Origin: JAVJUV01 sp040220415
GTDB lineage: Bacteria > Pseudomonadota > Alphaproteobacteria > Rhodobacterales > Rhodobacteraceae
Assembly (NCBI GenBank): GCA_040220415.1
Contig: JAVJUV010000167.1
Location: 62,001 to 126,000, forward strand
DNA length: 64,000 nucleotides
Reading direction: 5' to 3'
Part shown: in pieces, positions 18,156-25,531 of the stretch
Numbering within the stretch: the stretch's first letter is position 1
Layout: each line of letters begins with the position of its first letter
Position numbers and translations under genes: made by a program
The notes under the pieces: model-generated
Told to the model about the DNA's origin: nothing
Databases searched by the model: none
The model's input: only the letters and a program-made list of their open reading frames with translations

Positions 18156-18736
18156 ACCATCCCGCAGGACCGAAGTTGCGCATCGTATATGACGGCGCGG
18201 TCCGCCACTTCGTCGGAAATCCGCAGCAACCAGGATTTATTGAAGTGGCTGCCGCGCCTGTAGCCGGTTCTGCCTTCGTGATAGGCAAGATACTGGTTTT
18301 TGGCGTCGGCCGGTGAGATGCCCAGATCTTCTTGCGACTTGCGGAAATACCAGCCCATGAAATCCGTCGCATCGTCGATGCTGTCGCGCCGGGCGCCCCA
18401 GCCGCCGTGTTCTTTCTTGTAGTCATCCCAGGTGCCGTCCAGGGCCTGGCTGTAGCCGTAGGCCGACGACTGCCTGCCCATTGGAATGATCCCAAGCGTG
18501 TACTGCACCGGGGTGCGGGCATTTCCGATGAACTTGGATTCCTGGTAGATCGTTGCCATCTGCACGGCCACGGGAACGCCCCACCGCCGCTCGGTGCGTT
18601 TCATGGCGCTGAGATAGTGGGGGCGCTGCTCGACGATCGCGCAGGCGTCGTCCAGATTGCGAGGCGCCGAATAGTTGCTGCTGCCGCAGGCCGCGACGAA
18701 CAATGCAAGAATCAGGGCGCGAACGGGTCTGCTCAT
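18152..18736 (-). CDS. Lipoprotein with lysozyme-like SLT transglycosylase domain
   Basis: 194-residue predicted lipoprotein. A hydrophobic leader ends in the lipobox VAAC (Cys17), followed by a lysozyme-like fold. MATIYQESKF near residues 59-68 holds the probable catalytic Glu, and the downstream SSAYGYSQAL and DFMGWYFRKS segments follow SLT-type layout. It should cleave peptidoglycan glycan strands at the inner face of the outer membrane. ATG 18736 gives a canonical signal; the frame extends upstream without one. It is convergent with lolA (4-bp overlap) and divergent from hspQ. Confidence 0.85.
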   Translation of the reverse strand: MSRPVRALILALFVAACGSSNYSAPRNLDDACAIVEQRPHYLSAMKRTERRWGVPVAVQMATIYQESKFIGNARTPVQYTLGIIPMGRQSSAYGYSQALDGTWDDYKKEHGGWGARRDSIDDATDFMGWYFRKSQEDLGISPADAKNQYLAYHEGRTGYRRGSHFNKSWLLRISDEVADRAVIYDAQLRSCGMV

Positions 18737-18914
18737 ACCTCTTTCGCCTTTGTTGGTTTTGACCGACGATACCAAAATCCTCGGGCGTGCGAAAGAGAGA
18801 GTCGCTGCCCGGCCGCACTGTAGGGCCCAGCTTCACAGTTTGTTTCCGGTATTTTTGGTTTCGATTGTCGACACGTAAGCGTCGAGATTCTAAAAGAGTC
18901 GCGGGGGTACTGTT

Positions 18915-19241
18915 ATGTTTAAATCGCGCGCGAAATACGCCTTGGGTCAGGTTGTGCGTCACAGGAAGCATCCGTTCCGCGGAGTTGTTTTCGACGTGGA
19001 CGCCATGTTTTCGAATACCGAGGAATGGTATCAGGCCATTCCCGAGGAAAGCCGGCCGGACAAGGAACAGCCATTCTATCATCTTCTGGCCGAGAACGAT
19101 CAAAGCTACTACGTGGCCTACGTCTCGGAACAGAACCTTGTCGCCGACTATTCCGGCGAACCGGTGGATCACCCGGATTTGCCGGAATTCTTTGGCGACT
19201 TCGATGATGGCCACTACCCGCTTCAGGTCCAGCTGAACTGA
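18915..19241 (+). CDS. hspQ: Heat shock protein HspQ
   Basis: 108 residues, full length for the HspQ/YccV family. Conserved segments are KYALGQVVRHRKHPFRGVVFDVD near residues 7-29, EEWYQAIP, PFYHLLAEND near 53-62 and YVAYVSEQNL. In enterobacteria HspQ promotes Lon-dependent degradation and binds hemimethylated DNA. The gene is monocistronic with a 178-bp upstream gap. I do not see a convincing sigma-32 promoter there, only a TCGAC-8-GTCGA inverted repeat at 18868-18885. Confidence 0.93.
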   Translation: MFKSRAKYALGQVVRHRKHPFRGVVFDVDAMFSNTEEWYQAIPEESRPDKEQPFYHLLAENDQSYYVAYVSEQNLVADYSGEPVDHPDLPEFFGDFDDGHYPLQVQLN

Positions 19242-19274
19242 TTTCTTCGGACCGTTCGGACAGCGGATTACACC

Positions 19275-20861
19275 TTAGAAGCCTATCGCCAGGCCGTCCT
19301 TTCGGTGATCGGATGCGCCGATCAGCACGCCGCGGGACTGGTCGATCATGATGGCCTGTCCCCCGCCAATGGGTTCGGCCGGCACCTCGATATCATGTCC
19401 CATGGCGCCCAGCGCCTCTCGGGTTGCGGCCGGGACGCCTCGTTCGATCCTCAGTTTGCCGCTGATCGGGTCCGCGAAGACACGCGGAGCATCAAGGGCC
19501 TGCTGAACATCCATGCCGAAATCGACCATGTTCGACAGGACATGCGCGTGCCCGGCGGCTTGGTACTGGCCGCCCATGACGCCGAACGCCATGTCGATGC
19601 TGCCGTTTGTTGCGCGCATGGCCGGAATGATCGTGTGCATCGGCCGCTTGCCCGGACCCGCCTCGTTCGGGTGTCCGGGGGTAAGGTTGAACCCGGAGCC
19701 GCGGTTGTGAAACAGGATGCCGAATTTCGGGCTGGCGACGCCGGAACCGAACGTCGCGAAGATCGAGTAGATCAGGCTGACGGCCATGCCATCGCCGTCG
19801 GCGACGGTAATCAGGATCGTGTCCTTGTGGACATCCTCGGTCAGGGGTGCCGGTGCGGGCATCGCCCGAGAGGGGTCGATCAGCGCTGCGAGGCGGCCTG
19901 CCGTCTCGGCGGAAAGCATGTGATCGAGCCGGGTGACGTGGTCTGCGTCGGCAAGGAAACGGTTGCGGGCATCATAGGCAAGTTTCGTCGCTTCGGCCTG
20001 CAAATGCAGGCGATCGCGGCCCTGCGGGTCCATGCCGGACGTGTCGAAATGGCTGAGAATGCCTGCCAAGAGGATGGCCGTCGCGCCCTGACCGTTCGGC
20101 GGATGCTCGACAAGATCGTGGCCGCGGTAGGGGCCGGAAACCGGGTCGTTCCAGCTGGCCTCGGTCGCGTCGAAATCCTGGGCCGTGTGCGTTCCGCCGA
20201 TGGCGCCCAATGCGGCCAGCATGTCCTCTGCGACCTCGCCTCGGTAAAACGCGTCGCGCCCGTCACGGGCGATGCGGCGCAGTACCTCGGCCTGACCGGA
20301 GAGCCGTATCCGGTCGCCCAGTTCGAAGGCGCGGCCGTCGTTCAGATAATGCCGCTGGGCATCCGCTGACATTTCGGGGCCGTAGCCTGCGATGTCGAAG
20401 GCAACACGCGGGGCCACCGGGACGCCTTCTTCGAAGTACCGAATCGCGGGTTGCAGCGACCGCTCAAGCCCCACCTTCCCGTACTTTTCGGACAGGCGGC
20501 AAAAGGCATCGACGGCGCCGGGCACAGTGATCGAGGCATGATGACCCGGCGCGATCTTCTTCAGTCCTTCGGCGCGCAGCGTCTCGGCCGACAGTCCGGC
20601 CGGCGCTCGACCGGACCCGTTCAGCGCGATCACCGCGTCGCTGCCGGCGGGCTTGACCAGTGCGAAACAATCGCCGCCGAGCCCGGTCATCTGCGGTTCG
20701 CATACGCCAAGGATGACGGCGCCGGCGATCGCGGCATCGGCCGCATTGCCGCCGTCACGAAGCACTGCAAGCGCTTCTGCGGCCGCCAGCGGATGTGACG
20801 TTGCAACCATGCCATTGGTCGCCAGTACAGGCGAACGGCCCGGGAAGTGGAAATCGCGCAT
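19275..20861 (-). CDS. ggt: Gamma-glutamyltransferase family protein
   Basis: 528-residue N-terminal nucleophile hydrolase. ATSHPLAAAEALAVLRDGGNAADAAIA near the N-terminus is typical, and the autoprocessing/catalytic Thr should be in KDTILITVADG near residue 345. After it come GSGVASPKFGILFHNRGSGF and the C-terminal MGGQYQAAGHAHV. Such enzymes hydrolyse glutathione or gamma-glutamyl compounds, or act as cephalosporin-acylase-like proteins. No signal peptide is seen, so this version may be cytoplasmic. A 330-bp gap without a clear gene lies upstream. Confidence 0.9.
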   Translation of the reverse strand: MRDFHFPGRSPVLATNGMVATSHPLAAAEALAVLRDGGNAADAAIAGAVILGVCEPQMTGLGGDCFALVKPAGSDAVIALNGSGRAPAGLSAETLRAEGLKKIAPGHHASITVPGAVDAFCRLSEKYGKVGLERSLQPAIRYFEEGVPVAPRVAFDIAGYGPEMSADAQRHYLNDGRAFELGDRIRLSGQAEVLRRIARDGRDAFYRGEVAEDMLAALGAIGGTHTAQDFDATEASWNDPVSGPYRGHDLVEHPPNGQGATAILLAGILSHFDTSGMDPQGRDRLHLQAEATKLAYDARNRFLADADHVTRLDHMLSAETAGRLAALIDPSRAMPAPAPLTEDVHKDTILITVADGDGMAVSLIYSIFATFGSGVASPKFGILFHNRGSGFNLTPGHPNEAGPGKRPMHTIIPAMRATNGSIDMAFGVMGGQYQAAGHAHVLSNMVDFGMDVQQALDAPRVFADPISGKLRIERGVPAATREALGAMGHDIEVPAEPIGGGQAIMIDQSRGVLIGASDHRKDGLAIGF

Positions 20862-21191
20862 GTGGTCAGGTCCTCCTCGTCCGGCGCGAGACTAGCGTGG
20901 GAATCGGCAAAGGCAATCGCTGGGGGCGACGGAGTTGAAGATTGTATCGAGGGCAGGTTTGGTCCTCGGCATCGCGCGCTGGGTGGGGGCTGAAAACAAG
21001 CACGATGCCGAGGGAAGCTTTGACAGCTACAGTCGGGGCATGACTCGAGTCCACGGCAGCATCACGGCCGAATTGTGGCGATTCCTTGGCATCGTTTCGC
21101 TTCAACCGACGATGCGTCGGTCTGGTCAAGACTGTGCAAATTTCGACGAGCGCCAGGCCAAGCCATTGAAGACCTGGTCATCGGGTTGATT
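20862..21191. other. 330-bp gap between ggt and rsbW-like gene, with two inverted repeats
   Basis: No recognisable coding sequence. Both flanking genes are on the minus strand, so the ggt promoter should lie near 20870-20950. Two perfect inverted repeats are present: CCTCGGCATCG (20964-20974) with CGATGCCGAGG (21003-21013), 28-nt loop, and ACCGACG-ATG-CGTCGGT (21105-21121). Neither is followed by a T-run on either strand, so they are not simple terminators. A short open frame on the plus strand (20935-21189) has no recognisable features. Confidence 0.4.
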
Positions 21192-21701
21192 CTAGGCAAG
21201 GGCCTGATGGCCGCCGATGGCCAGTCGGAAGATCAGAAAATTCTCGTCATTGCGCCGGTCATAGACCAGATCCTGCACAAGCTCGCGTATCAGGTACCAG
21301 CCGTAACCGCCTTCGGGCATCGGGTCGTCGTCGAATTCCGCCATCGGGTGGTTGCCCAGGGGCGCCCGTCCGTTCGGCATCGGTTTCCCCTGATCGCGGA
21401 TTTCGACCAGAAGCCCGGTTCGCCGCAGCTTCAGCGTCATATGAATGTCGCCCGGCTTGTCCTGCGGGTAGGCATGTTCGACGATGTTGTTGAGCGCCTC
21501 GGCCAGCACGATCTCGACCGATCCCATTTCTTCCGCCGTCAGATTGCACGTCTCGAGGGAATCCATTGCCTCGTGAATCGCGCGGCGAACCCAGCGATAG
21601 GTCGCCTTGAAGGAAAACCGCAAGACGACACCTTCCGGCGAGACGGTTTCTTTCGGACCGGTGGATTGCTGGTATGCCGTATCATGACGCATGAGCGACA
21701 T
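21192..21701 (-). CDS. RsbW/SpoIIAB-like anti-sigma factor serine kinase
   Basis: 169-residue GHKL-type ATPase of the HATPase_c_2 class. The N-box is EALNNIVEHAYP near residues 68-79 and the G-box is GYGWYLIRELVQDLVY near 132-147. Such proteins bind a partner (a sigma factor or another regulator) and phosphorylate a STAS antagonist. ATG 21701 is chosen because AAGGAGG lies 12 bp upstream; a second ATG follows three codons later. It overlaps the end of the STAS gene, so the two are translated as a coupled pair. No sigma factor or PP2C phosphatase gene is nearby, so the output is unknown. Confidence 0.88.
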   Translation of the reverse strand: MSLMRHDTAYQQSTGPKETVSPEGVVLRFSFKATYRWVRRAIHEAMDSLETCNLTAEEMGSVEIVLAEALNNIVEHAYPQDKPGDIHMTLKLRRTGLLVEIRDQGKPMPNGRAPLGNHPMAEFDDDPMPEGGYGWYLIRELVQDLVYDRRNDENFLIFRLAIGGHQALA

Positions 21702-22026
21702 CCTGAAGCGCGGCCTCCTTGGTGTCGTAAATCCTGAAGACCCGATCCATCCGCGTTATCCGGAAAACCTTGTCGACGGTCGGAGTAAGCCCGGCCAGAT
21801 CCAGTTGGCGGTTTCGCCCGAGCTGCTTCATGGAGCCGACCACCGCGCCAAGACCGCTTGAATCGAGAAATTCCACCTTGCTGAGATCCAGAACCACGCG
21901 TTTTGACTGGGTTGTTGTCAGGTCTTGCATCCGGTCCTTGAAACGAACCGCGACGGCGGCGTCGATCCTTCGGTCTTCGACCACGACGACAAGGGCATTT
22001 CCGACTTCCGTTGCGGTCATCTGCAT
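21682..22026 (-). CDS. STAS-domain anti-sigma factor antagonist
   Basis: 114-residue single STAS domain. The phosphorylation loop is intact: LDLSKVEFLDSSGLGAV, with Ser57 the likely phosphorylated residue. When unphosphorylated it would bind the adjacent RsbW-like kinase and free that kinase's target. ATG 22026 has GGAG 8 bp upstream; an upstream extension of the frame lacks STAS similarity. The gene is divergent from the fRMsr gene, and a 14-bp palindrome lies in the shared upstream region. Confidence 0.9.
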   Translation of the reverse strand: MQMTATEVGNALVVVVEDRRIDAAVAVRFKDRMQDLTTTQSKRVVLDLSKVEFLDSSGLGAVVGSMKQLGRNRQLDLAGLTPTVDKVFRITRMDRVFRIYDTKEAALQDVAHAS

Positions 22027-22073
22027 GGGTGATCTCCTGGCAAAAGCGATGCACAATTGCTAAGGACAACCTG

Positions 22074-22087
22074 TTACCAACTGGTAA
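22074..22087. promoter_or_regulatory. Perfect palindrome, candidate operator between STAS and fRMsr genes
   Basis: TTACCA-AC-TGGTAA is a perfect inverted repeat of two 6-bp half-sites, 47 bp upstream of the STAS start and about 107 bp upstream of the fRMsr start. Its length fits a dimeric helix-turn-helix regulator. No regulator gene is adjacent. Confidence 0.35.
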
Positions 22088-22193
22088 GCGCGACGGTGCC
22101 GCTACGCATCGAATTGTCCAAACCGCGCACGGCTTGCACTTTTGCCGCCGTGCTGGTCCAAGCACGGTCGGACGTGTTCAACAGGCGGCGGAA

Positions 22194-22658
22194 ATGAAAG
22201 TCTGCTATTCCGAGATGACGAGGCGAATTCAGGCGCTGACGGATGGTGAAACCGACGAAGTCGCGCTGATGGCGACGATCGCCTGCGAGGTGCATCATGC
22301 GGATGACAGGTTCGACTGGACCGGATTCTATCGGGTGGTCGCACCGGGGCTCTTGAAGATCGGCCCCTACCAGGGTGGGCACGGCTGCCTGCAGATTCCG
22401 TTCGAAAGAGGTGTCTGCGGGGCTGCCGCCCGCACCGGGGAGATTCAGCTTGTACCGGATGTGGATGCGTTTCCCGACCATATCGCCTGCGCGTCGACGA
22501 CGCGCTCGGAACTGGTTCTGCCTGTCTGGAACGGATCGGAAGACATCATCGCGGTGTTCGATATCGACAGCAACCTGCCGGATGCCTTCACCGGCGAGGA
22601 CGCCGAGGCATTGGACGGGATACTGAGGGCGGTCTTCGCAGGCAGCGGCCGGTCGTGA
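22194..22658 (+). CDS. msrC: Free methionine-(R)-sulfoxide reductase (GAF-domain fRMsr)
   Basis: 154-residue GAF-domain enzyme reducing free Met-R-sulfoxide. All three family cysteines are visible: HGCLQIPFERGVCG holds two, and FPDHIACAST holds the third, corresponding to Cys84, Cys94 and Cys118 of the E. coli enzyme. FDWTGFYRV and the late SELVLPVWN segment are also typical. ATG 22194 has only a weak upstream site; the frame stays open further upstream without family similarity. The stop overlaps the GTG of the pseudouridine synthase gene. Confidence 0.9.
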   Translation: MKVCYSEMTRRIQALTDGETDEVALMATIACEVHHADDRFDWTGFYRVVAPGLLKIGPYQGGHGCLQIPFERGVCGAAARTGEIQLVPDVDAFPDHIACASTTRSELVLPVWNGSEDIIAVFDIDSNLPDAFTGEDAEALDGILRAVFAGSGRS

Positions 22659-23302
22659 GCGATGACTACGATCCCCCGGACGTACCGCTGAAGGTGATCC
22701 ACGCCGACCACGAGGTCCTTGTCGTCGACAAGCCGGCGGGCCTGCTGTCGGTGCCGGGAAAAGGGGAACACCTGTCGGACTGCCTGCTGACACGGATACA
22801 GGCCGCGTTCCCGGAAGCCCTGCTGGTGCACAGGCTCGATCGGGATACGTCGGGTGTCATGGTATTCGCGCTGACGCCGCATGCGCAGCGCCACCTAGGT
22901 CTGCAGTTCGAGAAAAGGCAGGTCAAGAAGACCTATGTCGCGCGGGTCTGGGGTCGGATCGGGCAGAAGACCGGAACGGTCGATCTGCCCCTTGCCGTCG
23001 ACTGGCCGAACCGTCCCCGCCAGAGGGTCGATCACGAAAACGGACGCGCCGCAGTGACGGAGTGGCGCGTGCAGCGCGCGTCGGACGATGAAACGCGAGT
23101 CAGGCTGTACCCGCGGACGGGACGCTCGCACCAGTTGCGGGTTCACATGAAGGAAATCGGCCACCCCATCCTGGGCGACCCGTTTTATGCCGAAGGACCG
23201 GGGCGGGAGTATCCGCGCCTCATGCTGCATTCGGAAAGCATCCGGTTCCGTCATCCGGATGGTGGCGTCGGCATGACCTTTTCGTCGAAATCGCCGTTCT
23301 GA
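22655..23302 (+). CDS. RluA-family pseudouridine synthase
   Basis: 215-residue enzyme of the RsuA/RluA superfamily without an S4 domain, similar in size to E. coli RluA, which modifies 23S rRNA U746 and tRNA U32. The catalytic Asp62 is in HRLDRDTSG; VVDKPAGLLSVPG, RLYPRTGRSHQLRVHM and GHPILGDPFYA are the remaining family motifs. The RNA target here is not certain. The start is GTG overlapping the previous stop (GTGA), so translation is coupled to msrC. Confidence 0.88.
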   Translation: MSDDYDPPDVPLKVIHADHEVLVVDKPAGLLSVPGKGEHLSDCLLTRIQAAFPEALLVHRLDRDTSGVMVFALTPHAQRHLGLQFEKRQVKKTYVARVWGRIGQKTGTVDLPLAVDWPNRPRQRVDHENGRAAVTEWRVQRASDDETRVRLYPRTGRSHQLRVHMKEIGHPILGDPFYAEGPGREYPRLMLHSESIRFRHPDGGVGMTFSSKSPF

Positions 23303-23410
23303 TGGCAAGCACCCGGCAGCGTCCGCCCAAGGCAGGCTGAACCCTCCCGTGGGCCGCCATGACAGTTTTCGGTAAGACAGGCCCGAGTGAATGCCTTTGA
23401 ACTGGCCGAA

Positions 23411-23761
23411 CTAGATTTTTTCGATCAGAGCAACCGGAGCATTCGGGTCCTGTTCATAATCCAGCGGTGCCCGGTCGTATGTCCGCGTCTCGCGCTTGAA
23501 CTCGTAGATCATCTCGCCGCCATCCTGTTCCGAGGCAACGATAAGACACTGCGATATGTGACGAGCGCCATCGAAGACATCCACCAGCCCCCGCAGGCGG
23601 GGCGCGTCGTCGACGTCAAGCGAAAAGCCTTGGTCCCAATAGCGCAGGATCGTGAAGTCGTGATTTCCGACCCGCACCCTCAGGCGGCTTTTCTTTCTCA
23701 GCGATTGCTTCCGGGCGTTCTCCAGCCCTTCGCGCACTTCCTTCGGCAAAAACTCGGACAT
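23411..23761 (-). CDS. Conserved hypothetical protein of Rhodobacterales
   Basis: 116-residue soluble protein. A basic N-terminal helix (EVREGLENARKQSLRKKSRLRV) is followed by a predicted beta-rich part with LRYWDQGFSLD near residues 39-49 and LRGLVDVFDGARHISQCLIV near 57-76. I believe related proteins occur across Rhodobacteraceae, but I know no function. The beta-rich middle could be a small PilZ-like or OB-like fold; this is a guess. It stands alone, with a 225-bp gap upstream containing a strong hairpin. Confidence 0.7.
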   Translation of the reverse strand: MSEFLPKEVREGLENARKQSLRKKSRLRVRVGNHDFTILRYWDQGFSLDVDDAPRLRGLVDVFDGARHISQCLIVASEQDGGEMIYEFKRETRTYDRAPLDYEQDPNAPVALIEKI

Positions 23762-23913
23762 CGTATATTCCCCCCATCGTCAAGCATGCCGCTAATCTGC
23801 CTTTCGTCAAGCACTGCGTTGAAATTGTTGACGAACATCCGCGAGCATTGTGGGTTCGGCGTCATAGGGGCGGGTACTGTGTCCGGATCGGGGATAATTG
23901 GTTGCGCCGGAGA

Positions 23914-23942
23914 ACGGGGCGCACATCGGCTGTGCGCCCCGT
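23914..23942. repeat. Perfect 12-bp stem hairpin
   Basis: The arms ACGGGGCGCACA (23914-23925) and TGTGCGCCCCGT (23931-23942) are exact inverted repeats around a 5-nt loop. There is no T-run on either side. It sits 44 bp before the glutathionyl-hydroquinone reductase gene and would be in its mRNA leader if the promoter is upstream. It could be an attenuator, an mRNA stabiliser or a protein-binding palindrome. Confidence 0.5.
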
Positions 23943-23986
23943 AAGGATGACTTTTCCGGCAGCCCGACTAGGTTCCCTGGAAAGAC

Positions 23987-24988
23987 ATGGAGGCTATCTT
24001 GGGCAAACTGGTTGATGGGGTGTGGCAGAAGACGGCGGTCGGAGGGGCGGATGCGTCAGGCCGATTTGTCCGATCCGAAACGAAATTCCGGAACTGGATC
24101 ACGCCGGACGGCGCGCCCGGGCCGACCGGCGAGGGCGGTTTCGCGGCCGAGGCGGGTCGTTATCAACTGTACGTTTCCTATGCCTGCCCCTGGGCTCATC
24201 GCACGCTGATCTTCCGGAAGCTGAAGGGGCTGGATGACCTGATCTCGGTGTCCGTCGTGCATCCGGACATGCTGGATGAAGGCTGGACGTTCGACGCCGA
24301 CTTTCCGGGAGCGACCGGAGACACCCTGTATGGCGCGAAGTTCATGCGCGACATCTATCTGAAGGCGGATCCGCGGATTTCGGGCAGCGTTACGGTTCCG
24401 GTGCTTTGGGACAAGAAGCGCGAGACGATCGTATCGAACGAGTCGTCCGAGATCATCCGCATGTTGAACTCGGCGTTCGACTACTTGACGGGCAATGCCG
24501 CCGACTTCTGGCCCGAGGACCTGAGAGACGGCATCGAGGAGGTGAACTCGCGGATCTACGATACGCTGAACAACGGGGTCTATCGCAGCGGATTTGCCCG
24601 CAGCCAGTCAGCCTACGACGACGCGGTCTCGAAGCTGTTCGGGATGCTTGACTGGCTGGAAGACCGTCTGGGCCGAAACCGGTATCTTATGGGCGGGCGG
24701 ATAACCGAGGCCGACTGGAGGCTGGCCGTGACCCTGTTTCGCTTCGATCTTGTCTATCACACGCATTTCAAGTGCAATCGCAACTTCATCCGCGAGATGC
24801 CGGCCCTGTGGGCTTATGCGCGGGAGTTGTACCAATGGCCCGGCGTCGCCGAAACGGTGCATTTCGACCATATCGTGCGGCACTATCACTACAGCCACGA
24901 AAGTATCAATCCGTTCAGGATCGTGCCGATCAATCCGGTCCTGGACTGGAACGAGCCGCACGGTCGCGGGGAAAGAAAGGCCGCTTAG
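23987..24988 (+). CDS. Glutathionyl-hydroquinone reductase (Xi-class GST, YqjG/ECM4 type)
   Basis: 333-residue enzyme that removes glutathione from glutathionyl-hydroquinones. The class-defining YACPWAHR contains the catalytic Cys67. The C-terminal helical domain has the ITEADWRLAVTLFRFDLVYH stretch, and the ending HYHYSHESINPFRIVP is typical of the family. The ATG at 23987 is used; a TTG at 23999, preceded by GGAGG, would give a protein four residues shorter and is a real alternative. The stop overlaps the convergent receiver gene's stop by 4 bp. Confidence 0.92.
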   Translation: MEAILGKLVDGVWQKTAVGGADASGRFVRSETKFRNWITPDGAPGPTGEGGFAAEAGRYQLYVSYACPWAHRTLIFRKLKGLDDLISVSVVHPDMLDEGWTFDADFPGATGDTLYGAKFMRDIYLKADPRISGSVTVPVLWDKKRETIVSNESSEIIRMLNSAFDYLTGNAADFWPEDLRDGIEEVNSRIYDTLNNGVYRSGFARSQSAYDDAVSKLFGMLDWLEDRLGRNRYLMGGRITEADWRLAVTLFRFDLVYHTHFKCNRNFIREMPALWAYARELYQWPGVAETVHFDHIVRHYHYSHESINPFRIVPINPVLDWNEPHGRGERKAA

Positions 24989-25344
24989 ACCGCTCTGCCG
25001 TGATAAGCGACGATTTCCGCCAGGTCGCTTGGCGGGGCGTCTTCCTGAAGGATCGCGGCGGTATTGGGTACGTGGCGGAAAAGTGATCCGTCCGAGAAAA
25101 AGCTGGTTCGGGTCACGAAGACGATTCTGGCGCCGGGCTGGCGGTAGCTGACGTAGTCGGCGACGGAAAAGGCGCTGCCGTTCTCGAGCATCAGATCGAT
25201 GACGATCACATCGATAGGCGCCTCGCGAACATGCCTGATCGCCTCGCTTTCCGACGTTGTCACGACGACGCTTTGATTTTGCCGTTCCATATGCCGGGCC
25301 CAGATCTCTGCGAGATCCTGATTTCCGCCCAATATCAATATCAT
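24985..25344 (-). CDS. Degenerate single-domain response-regulator receiver
   Basis: 119-residue CheY-like protein with no output domain. The beta3 aspartate is present (VIVIDLMLENG, Asp50), but the acidic pocket normally formed after beta1 is GGNQD instead of a DD pair, and the conserved lysine after beta5 is missing (AILQEDAP). It may therefore be poorly phosphorylated or work as a pseudo-receiver. ATG 25344 has AGAGGG upstream; a longer frame upstream does not fit the fold. A perfect CtrA-type box lies 67 bp upstream. Confidence 0.8.
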   Translation of the reverse strand: MILILGGNQDLAEIWARHMERQNQSVVVTTSESEAIRHVREAPIDVIVIDLMLENGSAFSVADYVSYRQPGARIVFVTRTSFFSDGSLFRHVPNTAAILQEDAPPSDLAEIVAYHGRAV

Positions 25345-25410
25345 ACTTATAACCCTCTGGTCAGATTTGACCGTCCCCGCCCACACCTGAACACTATTCC
25401 GCCCAATGTG

Positions 25411-25425
25411 TTAATGCGCGGTTAA
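25411..25425. promoter_or_regulatory. Candidate CtrA-binding box (TTAA-N7-TTAA)
   Basis: TTAATGCGCGGTTAA is an exact match to the alphaproteobacterial CtrA consensus. It lies between the divergent receiver gene (start 25344) and the MltB-type gene (start 25532), closer to the receiver, so it may control either. The assignment rests on the motif only. Confidence 0.5.
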
Positions 25426-25531
25426 TGACGGTGACTTTTTGGTAAACCCGACGAAGAAAATGTCACGCATCCGGTTGCTGGCACCTGTTACCCTGCTACT
25501 CTCCCGGAGAATTTGATGGCTGAGGTTCAGG

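Noticed and set aside
20935..21189. 84-codon plus-strand frame in the gap upstream of ggt
   Set aside because: No ribosome site, no hydrophobic or family pattern, and it runs against both flanking genes.
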